Both the position numbers and the translations under genes were made by a program. Under the pieces are notes generated by a model. It ran no database searches. It was given only the letters and a program-made list of their open reading frames with translations, and had not been told where the DNA came from. From NCBI GenBank assembly GCA_028876495.1, contig JAGWRO010000006.1, positions 1-32,992 of the forward strand: a DNA stretch of 32,992 nt. The letters are read 5' to 3'. This DNA is from Bacteroidota bacterium. Lineage in GTDB: Bacteria > Bacteroidota > Bacteroidia > Chitinophagales > Chitinophagaceae. Below, piece after piece: positions 1 to 9,552 of this stretch. The first letter of the stretch is position 1. Each line of letters opens with the position of its first letter.

Positions 1-92
1 TCTGGCTGCAGGATGTTTTGCGCCGGATCAGTAATCATCCTATCAATAAAATTGAAGAACTGCTGCCGCCAAACTGGAAACCTCTTGCATAG
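1..92 (+). CDS. IS66-family transposase, C-terminal fragment
   Basis: The frame starting at base 3 gives 29 residues ending in LLPPNWKPLA and a TAG stop. The pattern of W-L-x-D-V-L-x-R-I, then H-x-I-N, then E-E-L-L-P-x-N-W matches the C-terminal tail of IS66 (TnpC, DDE-type) transposases. Only this tail is in the window, so catalytic residues cannot be checked. The terminal inverted repeat follows within 45 bp, as expected for the last gene of such an element. Confidence 0.75.
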   Translation, partial: WLQDVLRRISNHPINKIEELLPPNWKPLA

Positions 93-137
93 CAATTTAT
101 TTTGAATTAATTTGAATGTAGTTGGCCGGTGGGATAC
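1..137 (+). mobile_element. Right end of an IS66-family insertion sequence (partial)
   Basis: This is the 3' part of an IS66-type element: the end of the transposase frame (stop at 90-92), a short AT-rich spacer, and a terminal inverted repeat at about 115-137 (TTGGCCGGTGGGATAC). Its reverse complement, GGTATCCCACCGGCCAACTAC, matches the left-end sequence near 32735-32755 at about 17 of 21 positions. IS66 ends usually start GTA, so the boundary is placed at 137. The element begins upstream of the window. Confidence 0.75.
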
Positions 138-399
138 CTTTCTTAAAACTTTTTTAACCAGAGAATAGCGTTTCTTCTTCTTTCTAAATATAAATCTTGA
201 TCACAATATATTTTAAGCGTTGAAGATGAAGTTACTATTCTTTAATAAGGCGTTTTTTTTTAAACTATTCATTTATTTAAAGCAAAAATAAAATTAAAAA
301 ATCTCGTCAGAAAATTAAATTCCTTCCATTTCTCTTATTTTAAAAGACGTTTACTTTAATGGCATAACAACAAAATAAAAATCTTTAGAATTTATTTGT
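138..399. other. AT-rich gap without recognisable gene
   Basis: Between the IS end and the GtrA-type gene there are about 260 very AT-rich bases. The only ATG frame of note (about 226, roughly 21 codons of Phe/Lys-rich residues) does not look like a protein. Bases 138-145 (CTTTCTTA) would be the 8-bp target duplication if the IS boundary is right; the other copy lies outside the window. Confidence 0.5.
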
Positions 400-888
400 T
401 TACTGTTGTTTAAAATTCTTTTTTACTCGAAAAGTAAAATGCTTTTGGGAAAGAAAACTAAATGTTACAATAATAACAGTAGCAAATATTTTAGAAACGG
501 TTGGATAGAAATGAAAGTACTCAACCAACAAGTTTAATATAAGATAATTGAGAAACAGGTTTAGCGCTACAATAAGCATATACCTGAATAACTGAATATG
601 GCCACGCAAATAAGAGGAACTAAAAACAATGTATTTATTCAATAAAAAACCAACTGGAAACGTAATGCAAAAGGCCATACCCAGTGCAGCATTGTAAGGC
701 TTGAGAGCTATAAAACCAAGATCAAGAATTTTTTTATGCAGAATAAAATTAAAACTTGTATAAAAAAGAAAGATATCCAGGATCATATTACTTCCGCCAC
801 AAACCGCGTAGCGAAAAGTTTGTTCGGGCATTATTCTTTTGAATGGAGGATAAAAAAAATCTATTAATGCAATGATCTTTTTACGCAT
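400..888 (-). CDS. GtrA-family membrane protein
   Basis: The 162-residue protein has four predicted membrane helices (about 24-44, 66-88, 99-122, 128-150) and ends in F-L-S-Q-K-H-F-T-F-R, a typical GtrA ending (polar-aromatic F-x-F-R after the last helix). GtrA-like proteins are small inner-membrane proteins linked to transfer of lipid-linked sugars in cell-surface polysaccharide synthesis. The usual partner glycosyltransferase is not beside it, so the substrate is unknown. The N-terminal 20 residues are basic and cytoplasmic by charge. It lies downstream of a hairpin terminator (916-950) and is probably transcribed alone. Confidence 0.75.
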   Translation of the reverse strand: MRKKIIALIDFFYPPFKRIMPEQTFRYAVCGGSNMILDIFLFYTSFNFILHKKILDLGFIALKPYNAALGMAFCITFPVGFLLNKYIVFSSSYLRGHIQLFRYMLIVALNLFLNYLILNLLVEYFHFYPTVSKIFATVIIVTFSFLSQKHFTFRVKKNFKQQ

Positions 889-915
889 TTCTCTTTTGAG
901 GTATTATCCTTTAAT

Positions 916-950
916 AATAAAATTCCCGGTAAGTAACCGGGAATTTTATT
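916..950 (-). terminator. Intrinsic terminator after the outer-membrane protein gene
   Basis: A perfect 15-bp inverted repeat (916-930 and 936-950, core ATTCCCGGT/ACCGGGAAT) has a 5-nt loop and an A/T-rich base that supplies the U-rich tail. It sits 21 bp after the stop of the 972-1451 gene, in the minus direction. Confidence 0.8.
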
Positions 951-971
951 GTGAACAAACAATTTTTTTAA

Positions 972-1451
972 TTATTTAATTACATATCGTAATCCAATTC
1001 CTAAAGCCAGGTTAGATCCTGTGTAAGGAGCCAAATAGAAAAAAGGATCAAGGCCAAGGCTGATATCAATAGGTGCATCAGCAAACTTATAATCTACACC
1101 ACCTGTTAAGCGAAGAGCAAATGTAGTACTGTTATTATATTGATCCCTGTATCTTGGACCGGTACCAAAACCTATCATAGCACCTCCACCAACAAAATAT
1201 TGCAGCCCTTCAGCACCATTGATTGGCGCCTGGTATTCATATAAACCTTCTAAACCAATTCCGCCATTGAAAAACAAGAGCGATCCTTCCAAAGCTGTAT
1301 GCATTGCTGTTGAATGACGAATATTAACCCCTCCAATTGAACCATCACCACTATAAAATTTTGCACCAAGTGCTGTTTGGTAAGTCTGTGCATTTGCTGC
1401 CGCCACTGCCAAACAAATAAAGGCAAATAATAAGACTGATATTTTTTTCAT
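972..1451 (-). CDS. Secreted outer-membrane beta-barrel protein (OmpA/OprF-like barrel fold)
   Basis: The product is 159 residues. It starts with a clear Sec signal peptide (MKKISVLLFAFICLAVAAANA, cleavage after ANA) and then has alternating Gly- and aromatic-rich strands ending in G-L-R-Y-V-I-K, as in small outer-membrane barrels. The frame is open further upstream to 1523, but a consensus promoter lies at 1492-1523 and the signal peptide begins at 1451, so 1451 is the start. Small barrels of this size are common in Bacteroidota; a specific function cannot be assigned. It is monocistronic, followed by the hairpin at 916-950. Confidence 0.8.
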   Translation of the reverse strand: MKKISVLLFAFICLAVAAANAQTYQTALGAKFYSGDGSIGGVNIRHSTAMHTALEGSLLFFNGGIGLEGLYEYQAPINGAEGLQYFVGGGAMIGFGTGPRYRDQYNNSTTFALRLTGGVDYKFADAPIDISLGLDPFFYLAPYTGSNLALGIGLRYVIK

Positions 1452-1491
1452 GAACATAATTTTTGCTTTTGATGAATAATTTTTTCCGTTG

Positions 1492-1523
1492 CAAAAATAT
1501 TGATAATATACCTGTACACGCAA
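1492..1523 (-). promoter_or_regulatory. Bacteroidota-type promoter for the barrel gene
   Basis: On the minus strand a TTG (1521-1523) is followed after 21 nt by TATTTTTG (1492-1499). This matches the TTG-N19-21-TAnnTTTG consensus. Transcription would start near 1485, giving a leader of about 34 nt before the ATG at 1451. It decides the start codon of that gene. Confidence 0.7.
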
Positions 1524-1638
1524 ATTTTCTTTTATGATTTTAAAACATATTTAACCTTGCAAGTAATTGGTATTGCACCAATAAAAAATTTATAATGCTG
1601 ACTCAGAAAGGATTTGAAGCATCAATTGAATAATTCTC

Positions 1639-2000
1639 TTATTTACTTGAGTAATGCAAAACGCGTTGAGGAAAAGGTATGTTAATATTATTTTCAGCAA
1701 ATAATTCAAATATTCTTGTTCTGATTTTACTCTTAATATTTTCTACCTGCGATACTTCTTCTGACCAAAAATTAAACTGAAAAATTAAGGGAAGAATCTG
1801 CAAACTCATTAAATCGTACAAAGGCTTCAGGACTTTTAAGAACTCCTTCCTGCTCATGGGGCTATCTATTTTAATATCTTTTTACAAGATTTATATCAGA
1901 AGAAACAATGATTAGCAGAATTAATAACAGTATTGAAGAAACCTTCAATTGATACTTGTCTATTTTAAATAAACTATATTCTAAAAAAAAATTCCAAGCT
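1639..2000 (-). pseudogene. MscS-family mechanosensitive channel, internally deleted remnant
   Basis: Two pieces in different frames look like the two ends of one small MscS channel. The C-terminal piece (1639 to about 1881) ends N-I-K-S-K-I-R, F-E-L-F-A-E-N-N-I-N-I and I-P-F-P-Q-R-V-L-H, the classic MscS cytoplasmic-domain ending. The upstream piece (1871 to about 2000, another frame) reads FLEYSLFKIDKYQL followed by the hydrophobic stretch SSILLLILLIIVSS, typical of the N-terminus and first membrane helix. The pore helix and beta domain, normally about 150-200 residues, are missing. Internal deletion plus frameshift means no functional channel. The 72-residue ATG frame at 1639-1857 could still be translated but lacks all membrane segments. 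Confidence 0.65.
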
Positions 2001-2093
2001 GATTTCAAACAAAAGTCTAGCCATTCAGTATTAACAAGAGGTTTACAATTAAAAAATAAACAATTATCAGCGAATTGATTGGAGAAGCGGGTG

Positions 2094-3719
<1,626 letters not shown>

Positions 3720-3813
3720 TCATTATTTTTTTAGAGGCGCAAAAGTAAGAATTAAAAAGTTGGCTTCCTCGTTTCAATAGATTTTTCTGCAATCAATTAA
3801 CAAGAAGTCGATT

Positions 3814-3845
3814 AAAAAAGCCTCACAGCTTTGTAACTGTGAGGC
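3814..3845 (-). terminator. Intrinsic terminator after the E2 acyltransferase gene
   Basis: A 9-bp stem, GCCTCACAG (3820-3828) with CTGTGAGGC (3837-3845), is followed in the minus direction by six T residues (3814-3819). It lies 63 bp beyond the stop of the 3908-5230 gene. Confidence 0.85.
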
Positions 3846-3907
3846 CTGTAATTTATTTTTCTAAAAACAAAAATAAAAATCTATTCTATTTGTTTGTTTA
3901 CTGAAGA

Positions 3908-5230
3908 TTAAAATCCTCTTTTACTGTCAAAATTTTCTAATTCTTTTGCTACGGCATTTAAGAAAGTGGAACCTAATCCACCATCAATGATACGATGATC
4001 GTAGCTTAACGAAAGATACATCATGTGGCGAATGGCAATACTGTCTCCTTGTTCTGTTTCAATAACAACGGGGCGCTTTTTAATAGCGCCTACTGCAAGT
4101 ATGGCTACCTGCGGTTGATTGATAAGAGGAGTCCCCATAATGCTTCCAAAAGTTCCGACATTGGTAATTGTAAAAGTTCCGTCAATGGTGTCGTCTGGTT
4201 TTAATTTATTATTCCTGGCAGCATTAGCAAGTCCGTTTACGCGTTTGGTAAGGCCTGTAAGGTTTAGCTGATCAGCGTTTTTAATAACCGGTACAATTAA
4301 ATTTCCTGTGGGCATCGCCGTAGCCATTCCGATATTGATATCTTTTTTAATGATAATCCTGTCGCCTTCAACACTACTGTTAATGATTGAATATTTTTTA
4401 ATGCACTTAATAACAGCTTCTATAAACAAAGGAGTGAATGTAATTTTTTCACCTTCTCTTTTTTCAAATTCTTTCTTATTTTTTTCACGCCACAGTACCA
4501 AGTTGGTAACATCGCACTCAGCAAAACTCGTAACATGAGCACTCGTATTCTGACTGTCAATCATATGTTTGGCAATCATTTTGCGCATTCGATCCATTTC
4601 GATGATTTCTACATTTCCTGAGTAAACAGTAGGCGTATATTCCTGCTTTTGGGTAGTGGCAGGAACTTCATGGGCTTGAGTAGTTGGTGTTTGTGACTCC
4701 TCTCTTTGCTGTGGTGCATTTTTTCTTTTTTCTAGGTAAGCCATAATATCTTTCTTGCTTACTCTCCCATCCTGGCCTGTACCTTCCATATTTTCCAACT
4801 CACTCATTGAAATGCCTTCGCTTGAAGCTATGTTCAATACTAAAGGAGAGTAAAACCTTATGCCTGACGAACCATTGCTGGTCAACTTTTTTTCTTCAGG
4901 CTGATAAGGAACTTCTTCCATTATCTCCGCCTCTTCATGTTCTGTTGCAGAAGGCTGCTGTTGAGAAGAAATATTTTCAGAATCGATTCCCCCAGTATCA
5001 ATCCTTGCAATTACTTTCCCGATTGGCACCACATCATTTTCATTATAGAGAATTTCAGAAATGGTTCCTTCAGCAGTTGAAGGCACTTCACTATCTACTT
5101 TATCTGTTGCAATGTCGAGCACAGTTTCATCCATTTCTACTTTATCTCCGGGTTTCTTGTGCCATTTTAAAATAGTGGCCTCCATGATGCTTTCACCCAG
5201 TTTTGGCATTATCAGATCTACCGTGCTCAT
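3908..5230 (-). CDS. 2-oxoacid dehydrogenase E2, dihydrolipoamide acyltransferase
   Basis: This is the core acyl-transfer subunit of a 2-oxoacid dehydrogenase complex. Domains of the 440-residue protein: lipoyl domain (1-76, lipoylated K44 in ATDKVDSE), a Gln/Glu/Pro-rich linker, an E3/E1-binding domain (about 125-168, SPLVLNIASSEGIS...GQDGRVSKKDI), a second Thr/Gln linker, and the catalytic domain (about 205-440) with the DHRIIDGG motif (411-418; H412 and D416 catalytic). A single lipoyl domain and the overall sequence fit the branched-chain or 2-oxoglutarate type more than a typical pyruvate E2, but this is not certain. No E1 or E3 gene is adjacent, so it appears to be a stand-alone locus with a TATTTTTG promoter element at 5270-5277 (minus). 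Confidence 0.9.
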   Translation of the reverse strand: MSTVDLIMPKLGESIMEATILKWHKKPGDKVEMDETVLDIATDKVDSEVPSTAEGTISEILYNENDVVPIGKVIARIDTGGIDSENISSQQQPSATEHEEAEIMEEVPYQPEEKKLTSNGSSGIRFYSPLVLNIASSEGISMSELENMEGTGQDGRVSKKDIMAYLEKRKNAPQQREESQTPTTQAHEVPATTQKQEYTPTVYSGNVEIIEMDRMRKMIAKHMIDSQNTSAHVTSFAECDVTNLVLWREKNKKEFEKREGEKITFTPLFIEAVIKCIKKYSIINSSVEGDRIIIKKDINIGMATAMPTGNLIVPVIKNADQLNLTGLTKRVNGLANAARNNKLKPDDTIDGTFTITNVGTFGSIMGTPLINQPQVAILAVGAIKKRPVVIETEQGDSIAIRHMMYLSLSYDHRIIDGGLGSTFLNAVAKELENFDSKRGF

Positions 5231-5283
5231 AAAAATATTTTAAAATTAAACAGATTGAAATAAGAGCTCCAAAAATAAGGGAT

Positions 5284-5358
5284 AATTAGCTAATAGCAGA
5301 TTTGCTAATGTACTGATAGGTGAAAACCCATTGGCTAACTTGCTAATTGGCTAATCAG
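5284..5358. repeat. Degenerate GCTAA-iterated intergenic repeat
   Basis: The words TTAGCTAA, TTGCTAA, TTGGCTAA, CTTGCTAA and TTGGCTAA recur across about 75 bp between two minus-strand genes. They are irregularly spaced, so this is not a CRISPR or a perfect tandem array. Comparable low-complexity word repeats occur at 6644-6713, 13468-13504 and 15026-15088. Confidence 0.6.
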
Positions 5359-5367
5359 CATATTAAC

Positions 5368-6570
5368 TTACTTTGTCAGAATATTATGCCCCATTTTGTC
5401 TCTTTTGGTTAGCAAATATTTTTCATTGTGTTTATTAGGAATAATTTCAATAGGGACAGTATCTACTATTTCAAGACCATAACCCAGCAAACCCGCTCTT
5501 TTTTTAGGATTATTGCTAATAAGCCTCAACTTGGAAATATTCAGGTGTCTCAATATTTGAGCACCTACTCCGTAATCTCTTTCATCCATCGAAAAGCCTA
5601 ATTTCAGATTTGCTTCAACAGTATCCATTCCTTCTTCCTGCAATTTGTAGGCTTTTAATTTATTGAGGAGGCCTATGCCACGTCCTTCCTGATTCATATA
5701 TAAAACAAGTCCTTTTCCTTCTGCTTCTATCATCCTTAATGCATTGTGTAACTGGTCACCGCAATCACAACGGAGTGAACCAAGAATATCGCCGGTCATG
5801 CAACTGGAATGGACCCTCACCAACACAGGCTCATCAATTTCCCAATCCCCTTTTTTAAGGGCCATGTGTACTTCACCGGTGTTCAGTTGCGTAAAAGCGA
5901 TCAATTCAAAATCTCCATATTTAGTAGGCATTTTAACGCGCACATCTTCTTTTATCAGTGTTTCTTTTTCAAGCCTGTAAGCAATAAGATCTTTTATTGA
6001 AACCAATTTTAGGTCATGTTTATCGGCAATTTCCCGAAGTTGCGGCAATCGTGCCATAGTGCCGTCTTCATTCATAATTTCAACTAAAACACCCGCACCT
6101 TCATGACCGGCAAGTTTTGCCAAATCAATTGTTGCTTCCGTATGCCCGGTTCTTCTCAAAACACCACCATTTTTGGCACGCAAGGGAAATATATGCCCTG
6201 GCCTTCCAAGGTCTTCGGGTTTGGTTTCAGGATTAATAATTGCCTGAACTGTTTTTGCACGATCCTGTGCAGAAATACCGGTAGTACATCCATGTCCCAA
6301 AAGATCAACACTTACCGTAAAAGGCGTGGCATGAAGAGCGGTATTTTTATTAACCATCAGGTCAAGTTGTAATTCATCGCACCTTTTTTCAGAAACCGGC
6401 ATACATATTAAACCTCTCCCGTATTTACTCATAAAATTGATGATTTCAGGAGTAACATTTTTGGCAGAAGTAACAAAATCACCTTCATTTTCGCGATCTT
6501 CATCATCTACCACAATTACAAGCTTACCATTCTTTATATCTTCAATCGCATCCTCTATTTTATCGAGCAT
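5368..6570 (-). CDS. ribBA: Bifunctional 3,4-dihydroxy-2-butanone-4-phosphate synthase / GTP cyclohydrolase II
   Basis: The 400-residue protein catalyses both entry steps of riboflavin synthesis. RibB half (1-about 200): [10 protein letters not shown] (22-31), [10 protein letters not shown] and [10 protein letters not shown], the conserved acidic and histidine residues of DHBP synthase. RibA half (about 208-400): zinc ligands C257, C268 and C270 with the family's 11- and 2-residue spacing, NQEGRGIGL, and [12 protein letters not shown] with the catalytic Arg. Both halves look active. It is a single gene with no other rib genes nearby. TATCTTTG at 6588-6595 (minus) is a good -7 element about 18 bp before the start codon. 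Confidence 0.96.
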   Translation of the reverse strand: MLDKIEDAIEDIKNGKLVIVVDDEDRENEGDFVTSAKNVTPEIINFMSKYGRGLICMPVSEKRCDELQLDLMVNKNTALHATPFTVSVDLLGHGCTTGISAQDRAKTVQAIINPETKPEDLGRPGHIFPLRAKNGGVLRRTGHTEATIDLAKLAGHEGAGVLVEIMNEDGTMARLPQLREIADKHDLKLVSIKDLIAYRLEKETLIKEDVRVKMPTKYGDFELIAFTQLNTGEVHMALKKGDWEIDEPVLVRVHSSCMTGDILGSLRCDCGDQLHNALRMIEAEGKGLVLYMNQEGRGIGLLNKLKAYKLQEEGMDTVEANLKLGFSMDERDYGVGAQILRHLNISKLRLISNNPKKRAGLLGYGLEIVDTVPIEIIPNKHNEKYLLTKRDKMGHNILTK

Positions 6571-6643
6571 AATTTTTATTTAATAGGCAAAGATAAATCT
6601 TTTAAAAATGCAGATTTTCATTATAAGAAATGGTTAACGGCGC

Positions 6644-6713
6644 GAATTAAAAATTACGAATTACGGATCTATAATCGGTTCCTTAATTATTCGCAATTCG
6701 TAATTCATAATTC
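6644..6713. repeat. Inverted AATTACGAATT repeat overlapping a gene end
   Basis: Two 24-nt arms (6644-6667 and 6690-6713) are reverse complements at 20 of 24 positions, with a 22-nt loop. The right arm covers the stop codon of the 6705-7562 gene. The hairpin could end that transcript, though there is no U tract. The word gAATTAtgAATTACgAATT looks like a dispersed palindromic repeat. Confidence 0.6.
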
Positions 6714-7562
6714 ACGATTCCTATAGTATTTTATTAAACCTTCCATCGGGCTCCTTAGAAAAGTGCCGGGTTGCAGATCATAATTGAGGCAAAGTTGTTT
6801 TACCACTTCTTTAAATCCGTAAGCAATTCCCCCTGTAAAATGTATAGGCAAATTTGAACTTTCCCTGTAGCTGATGATGTGCATATAAAAAAAATCATTG
6901 ATGCCATCCTCTATAATATTTTCAATCATATAATGGCCACGGTTTTCTGCCAAAAAAGTAGCAAAAGAAGCAAGGTAGCGGTTGGGCAAAGGCTTTTTAT
7001 AAACCGATTCGATGATCTCTGTTCCTGTTGTTACAAATTTGGCATCAAATCTTGTGCGCAGATCTTCATCAAAAATATTATACAAATAATGTTGTATTAC
7101 CTTTTTCCCCAAGTAAGCGCCACTTCCTTCATCTCCCAATATGAATCCAAGGCCGGGGCTGTTCTTTACTATTTTTTTCCCATTGTAATAACAAGAGTTC
7201 GATCCGGTTCCCAAGATACAGGCAATTCCCTTTTCGTCTCCACATAATGCTTTGGCAGCTCCTGAAAGGTCGTTATCAACTACAATTGCTGCATCGGGAA
7301 ATAGTTTGCGAAAAATATTTTTAAACATTTTTTTATTCGCAGGATTTTTACATCCGGTTCCATAAAAATATATTTCATCAACTTTCTTTTTTTTAATAAA
7401 AGGGAAAACCTCTTTGGTAATGATTTCTTCTATCTGTGTTGTATTTATAAAATAAGGGCTCATGCCCTCGGTGGTAAAAAGAACAGGTTTGTTATTTTTT
7501 AAAAGGCACCATTCTGTTTTAGTAGATCCACTGTCAGCTATCAATTTTATGGAAGGTATCAT
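6705..7562 (-). CDS. BadF/BcrA-family ATPase, N-acetylglucosamine kinase-like
   Basis: The 285-residue cytoplasmic protein has the ASKHA fold: phosphate-1 loop ADSGSTKTEW (9-18), adenosine/phosphate loop ILGTGSNSCYY (116-126), and LGDEGSGAYLG (142-152), the segment typical of the BadF/BadG and N-acetylglucosamine kinase group. It probably phosphorylates an amino sugar, such as GlcNAc from peptidoglycan recycling, but no etherase (MurQ) or transporter is adjacent to confirm this. It is transcribed divergently from the S41 protease gene with 63 bp between starts. Its last codons overlap an inverted repeat. Confidence 0.8.
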   Translation of the reverse strand: MIPSIKLIADSGSTKTEWCLLKNNKPVLFTTEGMSPYFINTTQIEEIITKEVFPFIKKKKVDEIYFYGTGCKNPANKKMFKNIFRKLFPDAAIVVDNDLSGAAKALCGDEKGIACILGTGSNSCYYNGKKIVKNSPGLGFILGDEGSGAYLGKKVIQHYLYNIFDEDLRTRFDAKFVTTGTEIIESVYKKPLPNRYLASFATFLAENRGHYMIENIIEDGINDFFYMHIISYRESSNLPIHFTGGIAYGFKEVVKQLCLNYDLQPGTFLRSPMEGLIKYYRNREL

Positions 7563-7625
7563 TTTATCACGTTTATTGAGGAAATTTGCACTTCGTAAAA
7601 AAATAAAATTAGAACAAACAAAAAT

Positions 7626-9239
7626 ATGCGCAATAAAAAATTACAGGTTTGGCTTCCGTTATTACTTAGTTTGTGTATTGTGGCTGGCATGTTTATAGGT
7701 TACAGAATTAAAGAAAACATGCCGGATAACGGTATTTTCTTTGTGGAAAAAGAGAAACCCGTAACACAGGTTCTTGATCTGATTAAAAGAAAATATGTGG
7801 ATAAAGAAAACATAGATTCTTTGGGTAATCTTGCGATACAAACCGTTCTTTCCAAACTTGATCCTCATTCTGTTTATTTGCCGGCACAGGAGTTAAAAGC
7901 AGTAAACGAGGACCTGGAAGGCCAGTTTTTTGGAATCGGGATAGAATTTAACATAATAAATGATACCGTAAATGTGGTAAATATTTTACCTAAAGGTCCT
8001 TCTGAAAAAGCGGGTTTATTGATCGGAGATCAATTAATTAAAGTAGGCGATTCCCTGGTGGCTGGCATAAATATTACTTCACAAAGATTGAGAAAACTGA
8101 TAGAAGGTGATGCAGGCCAGCCGGTAACAATTACTGTATTTAGAAACGGTACAGAAAAGTCTGTAACAATTATTCGTGGCCCTGTTCCGCTATACAGCCT
8201 CGATGCAGCTTACATGATTGCTGATACGGTTGGTTATATCAGGCTTAATAAATTTTCTGAGACTACTTACCAGGAGTTTATGTATTCCCTGCAATCATTG
8301 CAAAAGCAGGGAATGAAAAGTTTGATTCTTGATCTGAGGGATAATGGCGGCGGAATTCTTACACAGGCTACCAATATTGCAGATGAATTTTTGGATGGAA
8401 ATAAACTGATCACCTATACTGAAGGTGCTCATTCACCCAGGAAGGAATATCGTTGCCAGAAAGATGGGGCTTTTGAAAAAGGAAAACTAATCGTATTGGT
8501 GAACGAAGGAACTGCTTCGGCCAGCGAAATATTAACCGGTGCGTTGCAGGATTGGGAACGGGCGACCGTTGTAGGAAGACGGACCTTCGGAAAAGGTCTT
8601 GTGCAGGAGCAATACCAACTTAGTGACGGATCAGGATTGAGGCTTACTGTTGCAAGATATTATACACCACTCGGCAGAAGCATTCAAAAATCATATAAGG
8701 ATGGGATTGAAGCGTATGATCATGATTTGATCAACAGGTTTAAAGATGGTGAAATGACTTCTGCTGATTCTATAAAACATACCAATGAGAAAAAGTATAC
8801 CACAGCCTCTGGGAAGATATTATATGGTGGCGGCGGTATTACTCCGGATGTTTTTGTTCCTTATGATACCACGATGTTTACAAAAGATGTAATGCATGCG
8901 ATGATGTACGGAACCCTTACCAGGTTTGTTTATAAAAACTTTTTACGAAATGAAAAAGAATTCCAACAGTATTCTTCTCCTAAACAATTTGATCAAAATT
9001 ACCAGGTGAATGATGAGACACTGAACCAACTGAAAGCATATGCAAATAATGATTCTGTAAGTTTAAATCTTAAGGATCAGCAGGAAAGATCAATTCTTAA
9101 AAGAGAAATAAAAGCGTTGACTGCCCGGGAAATATGGCGTACAGAAGGCTACTATCAAGTGATTAATCAATTTGACCCTACAGTAAATAAAGCTCTGGAA
9201 CTTATGAAGCCAAATGCGCAGCTTGTTTCTAAAAAATAG
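7626..9239 (+). CDS. S41-family C-terminal processing peptidase (CtpA/Prc type)
   Basis: The 537-residue envelope protease cleaves protein C-termini. It has an N-terminal signal anchor (about 8-26), a short helical N domain with LDPHSVYL, a PDZ domain (about 95-185, GIGIEF...GPSEKAGLLIGDQLIKVG), then the S41 core: LRDNGGG (238-243), catalytic Ser S298 in NEGTASASE and catalytic Lys K323 in RTFGKGLVQ. A C-terminal extension (about 400-537) is helical and charged. Length and architecture match Bacteroidota CtpA-like proteases. The start at 7626 follows an A-rich leader, usual in this phylum. Confidence 0.93.
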   Translation: MRNKKLQVWLPLLLSLCIVAGMFIGYRIKENMPDNGIFFVEKEKPVTQVLDLIKRKYVDKENIDSLGNLAIQTVLSKLDPHSVYLPAQELKAVNEDLEGQFFGIGIEFNIINDTVNVVNILPKGPSEKAGLLIGDQLIKVGDSLVAGINITSQRLRKLIEGDAGQPVTITVFRNGTEKSVTIIRGPVPLYSLDAAYMIADTVGYIRLNKFSETTYQEFMYSLQSLQKQGMKSLILDLRDNGGGILTQATNIADEFLDGNKLITYTEGAHSPRKEYRCQKDGAFEKGKLIVLVNEGTASASEILTGALQDWERATVVGRRTFGKGLVQEQYQLSDGSGLRLTVARYYTPLGRSIQKSYKDGIEAYDHDLINRFKDGEMTSADSIKHTNEKKYTTASGKILYGGGGITPDVFVPYDTTMFTKDVMHAMMYGTLTRFVYKNFLRNEKEFQQYSSPKQFDQNYQVNDETLNQLKAYANNDSVSLNLKDQQERSILKREIKALTAREIWRTEGYYQVINQFDPTVNKALELMKPNAQLVSKK

Positions 9240-9310
9240 ACCCAAAAAAGTCATTCTCCTTCTTCAATTTGTGGCATAGTTTTTATGACTTTCTTTAAAA
9301 AATAAAAACA

Positions 9311-9475
9311 ATGGCAGCCAGTAAAATCACTAAAAGACCGGAAGACAGGAACACGCATCGTCCCGATATAAGAGATAATCTCGACAGCAGAAAAAATGAA
9401 GAGCAGGGTTTTAAGGGTAATGATATTACCCACAACAAAAAAGAAACTGAAGGAGAAAGAAAGAAGAAGAAATAA
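9311..9475 (+). CDS. Small hydrophilic protein, 54 residues, unknown function
   Basis: An ATG at 9311 preceded by an A-rich leader opens a 54-codon frame ending at TAA 9473-9475. The product is extremely charged and lacks hydrophobic segments: it contains KRPEDRNTHRPDIRDN, NLDSRKNEEQ, GNDITHNKKE and a Lys-rich tail. It is probably disordered. The D-I-R-D-N-L-D-x-R-x-N-E-E-Q pattern looks like a conserved small Bacteroidota protein I have seen but cannot name. It lies alone between the protease and the cystathionine synthase genes. Confidence 0.6.
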   Translation: MAASKITKRPEDRNTHRPDIRDNLDSRKNEEQGFKGNDITHNKKETEGERKKKK

Positions 9476-9552
9476 TCTTTCTATGCTATTCTGCATTCCG
9501 TAATTTCTAAAGGTCTGCTCTCCCCTAATTTTTTTATCTTAGCAAAAAAATT

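Noticed and set aside
226-291. Small Phe/Lys-rich frame after the left IS
   Set aside because: It is about 21 codons in a T/A-rich stretch with no promoter and no protein-like pattern.
1452-1523. Upstream start for the outer-membrane protein
   Set aside because: The region contains a full-consensus promoter, and an extended N-terminus would bury the signal peptide.
9246-9293. AAAGTCAT/ATGACTTT inverted repeat after the S41 protease gene
   Set aside because: 8-bp arms with a loop over 30 nt and no T tract are too weak to call a terminator.
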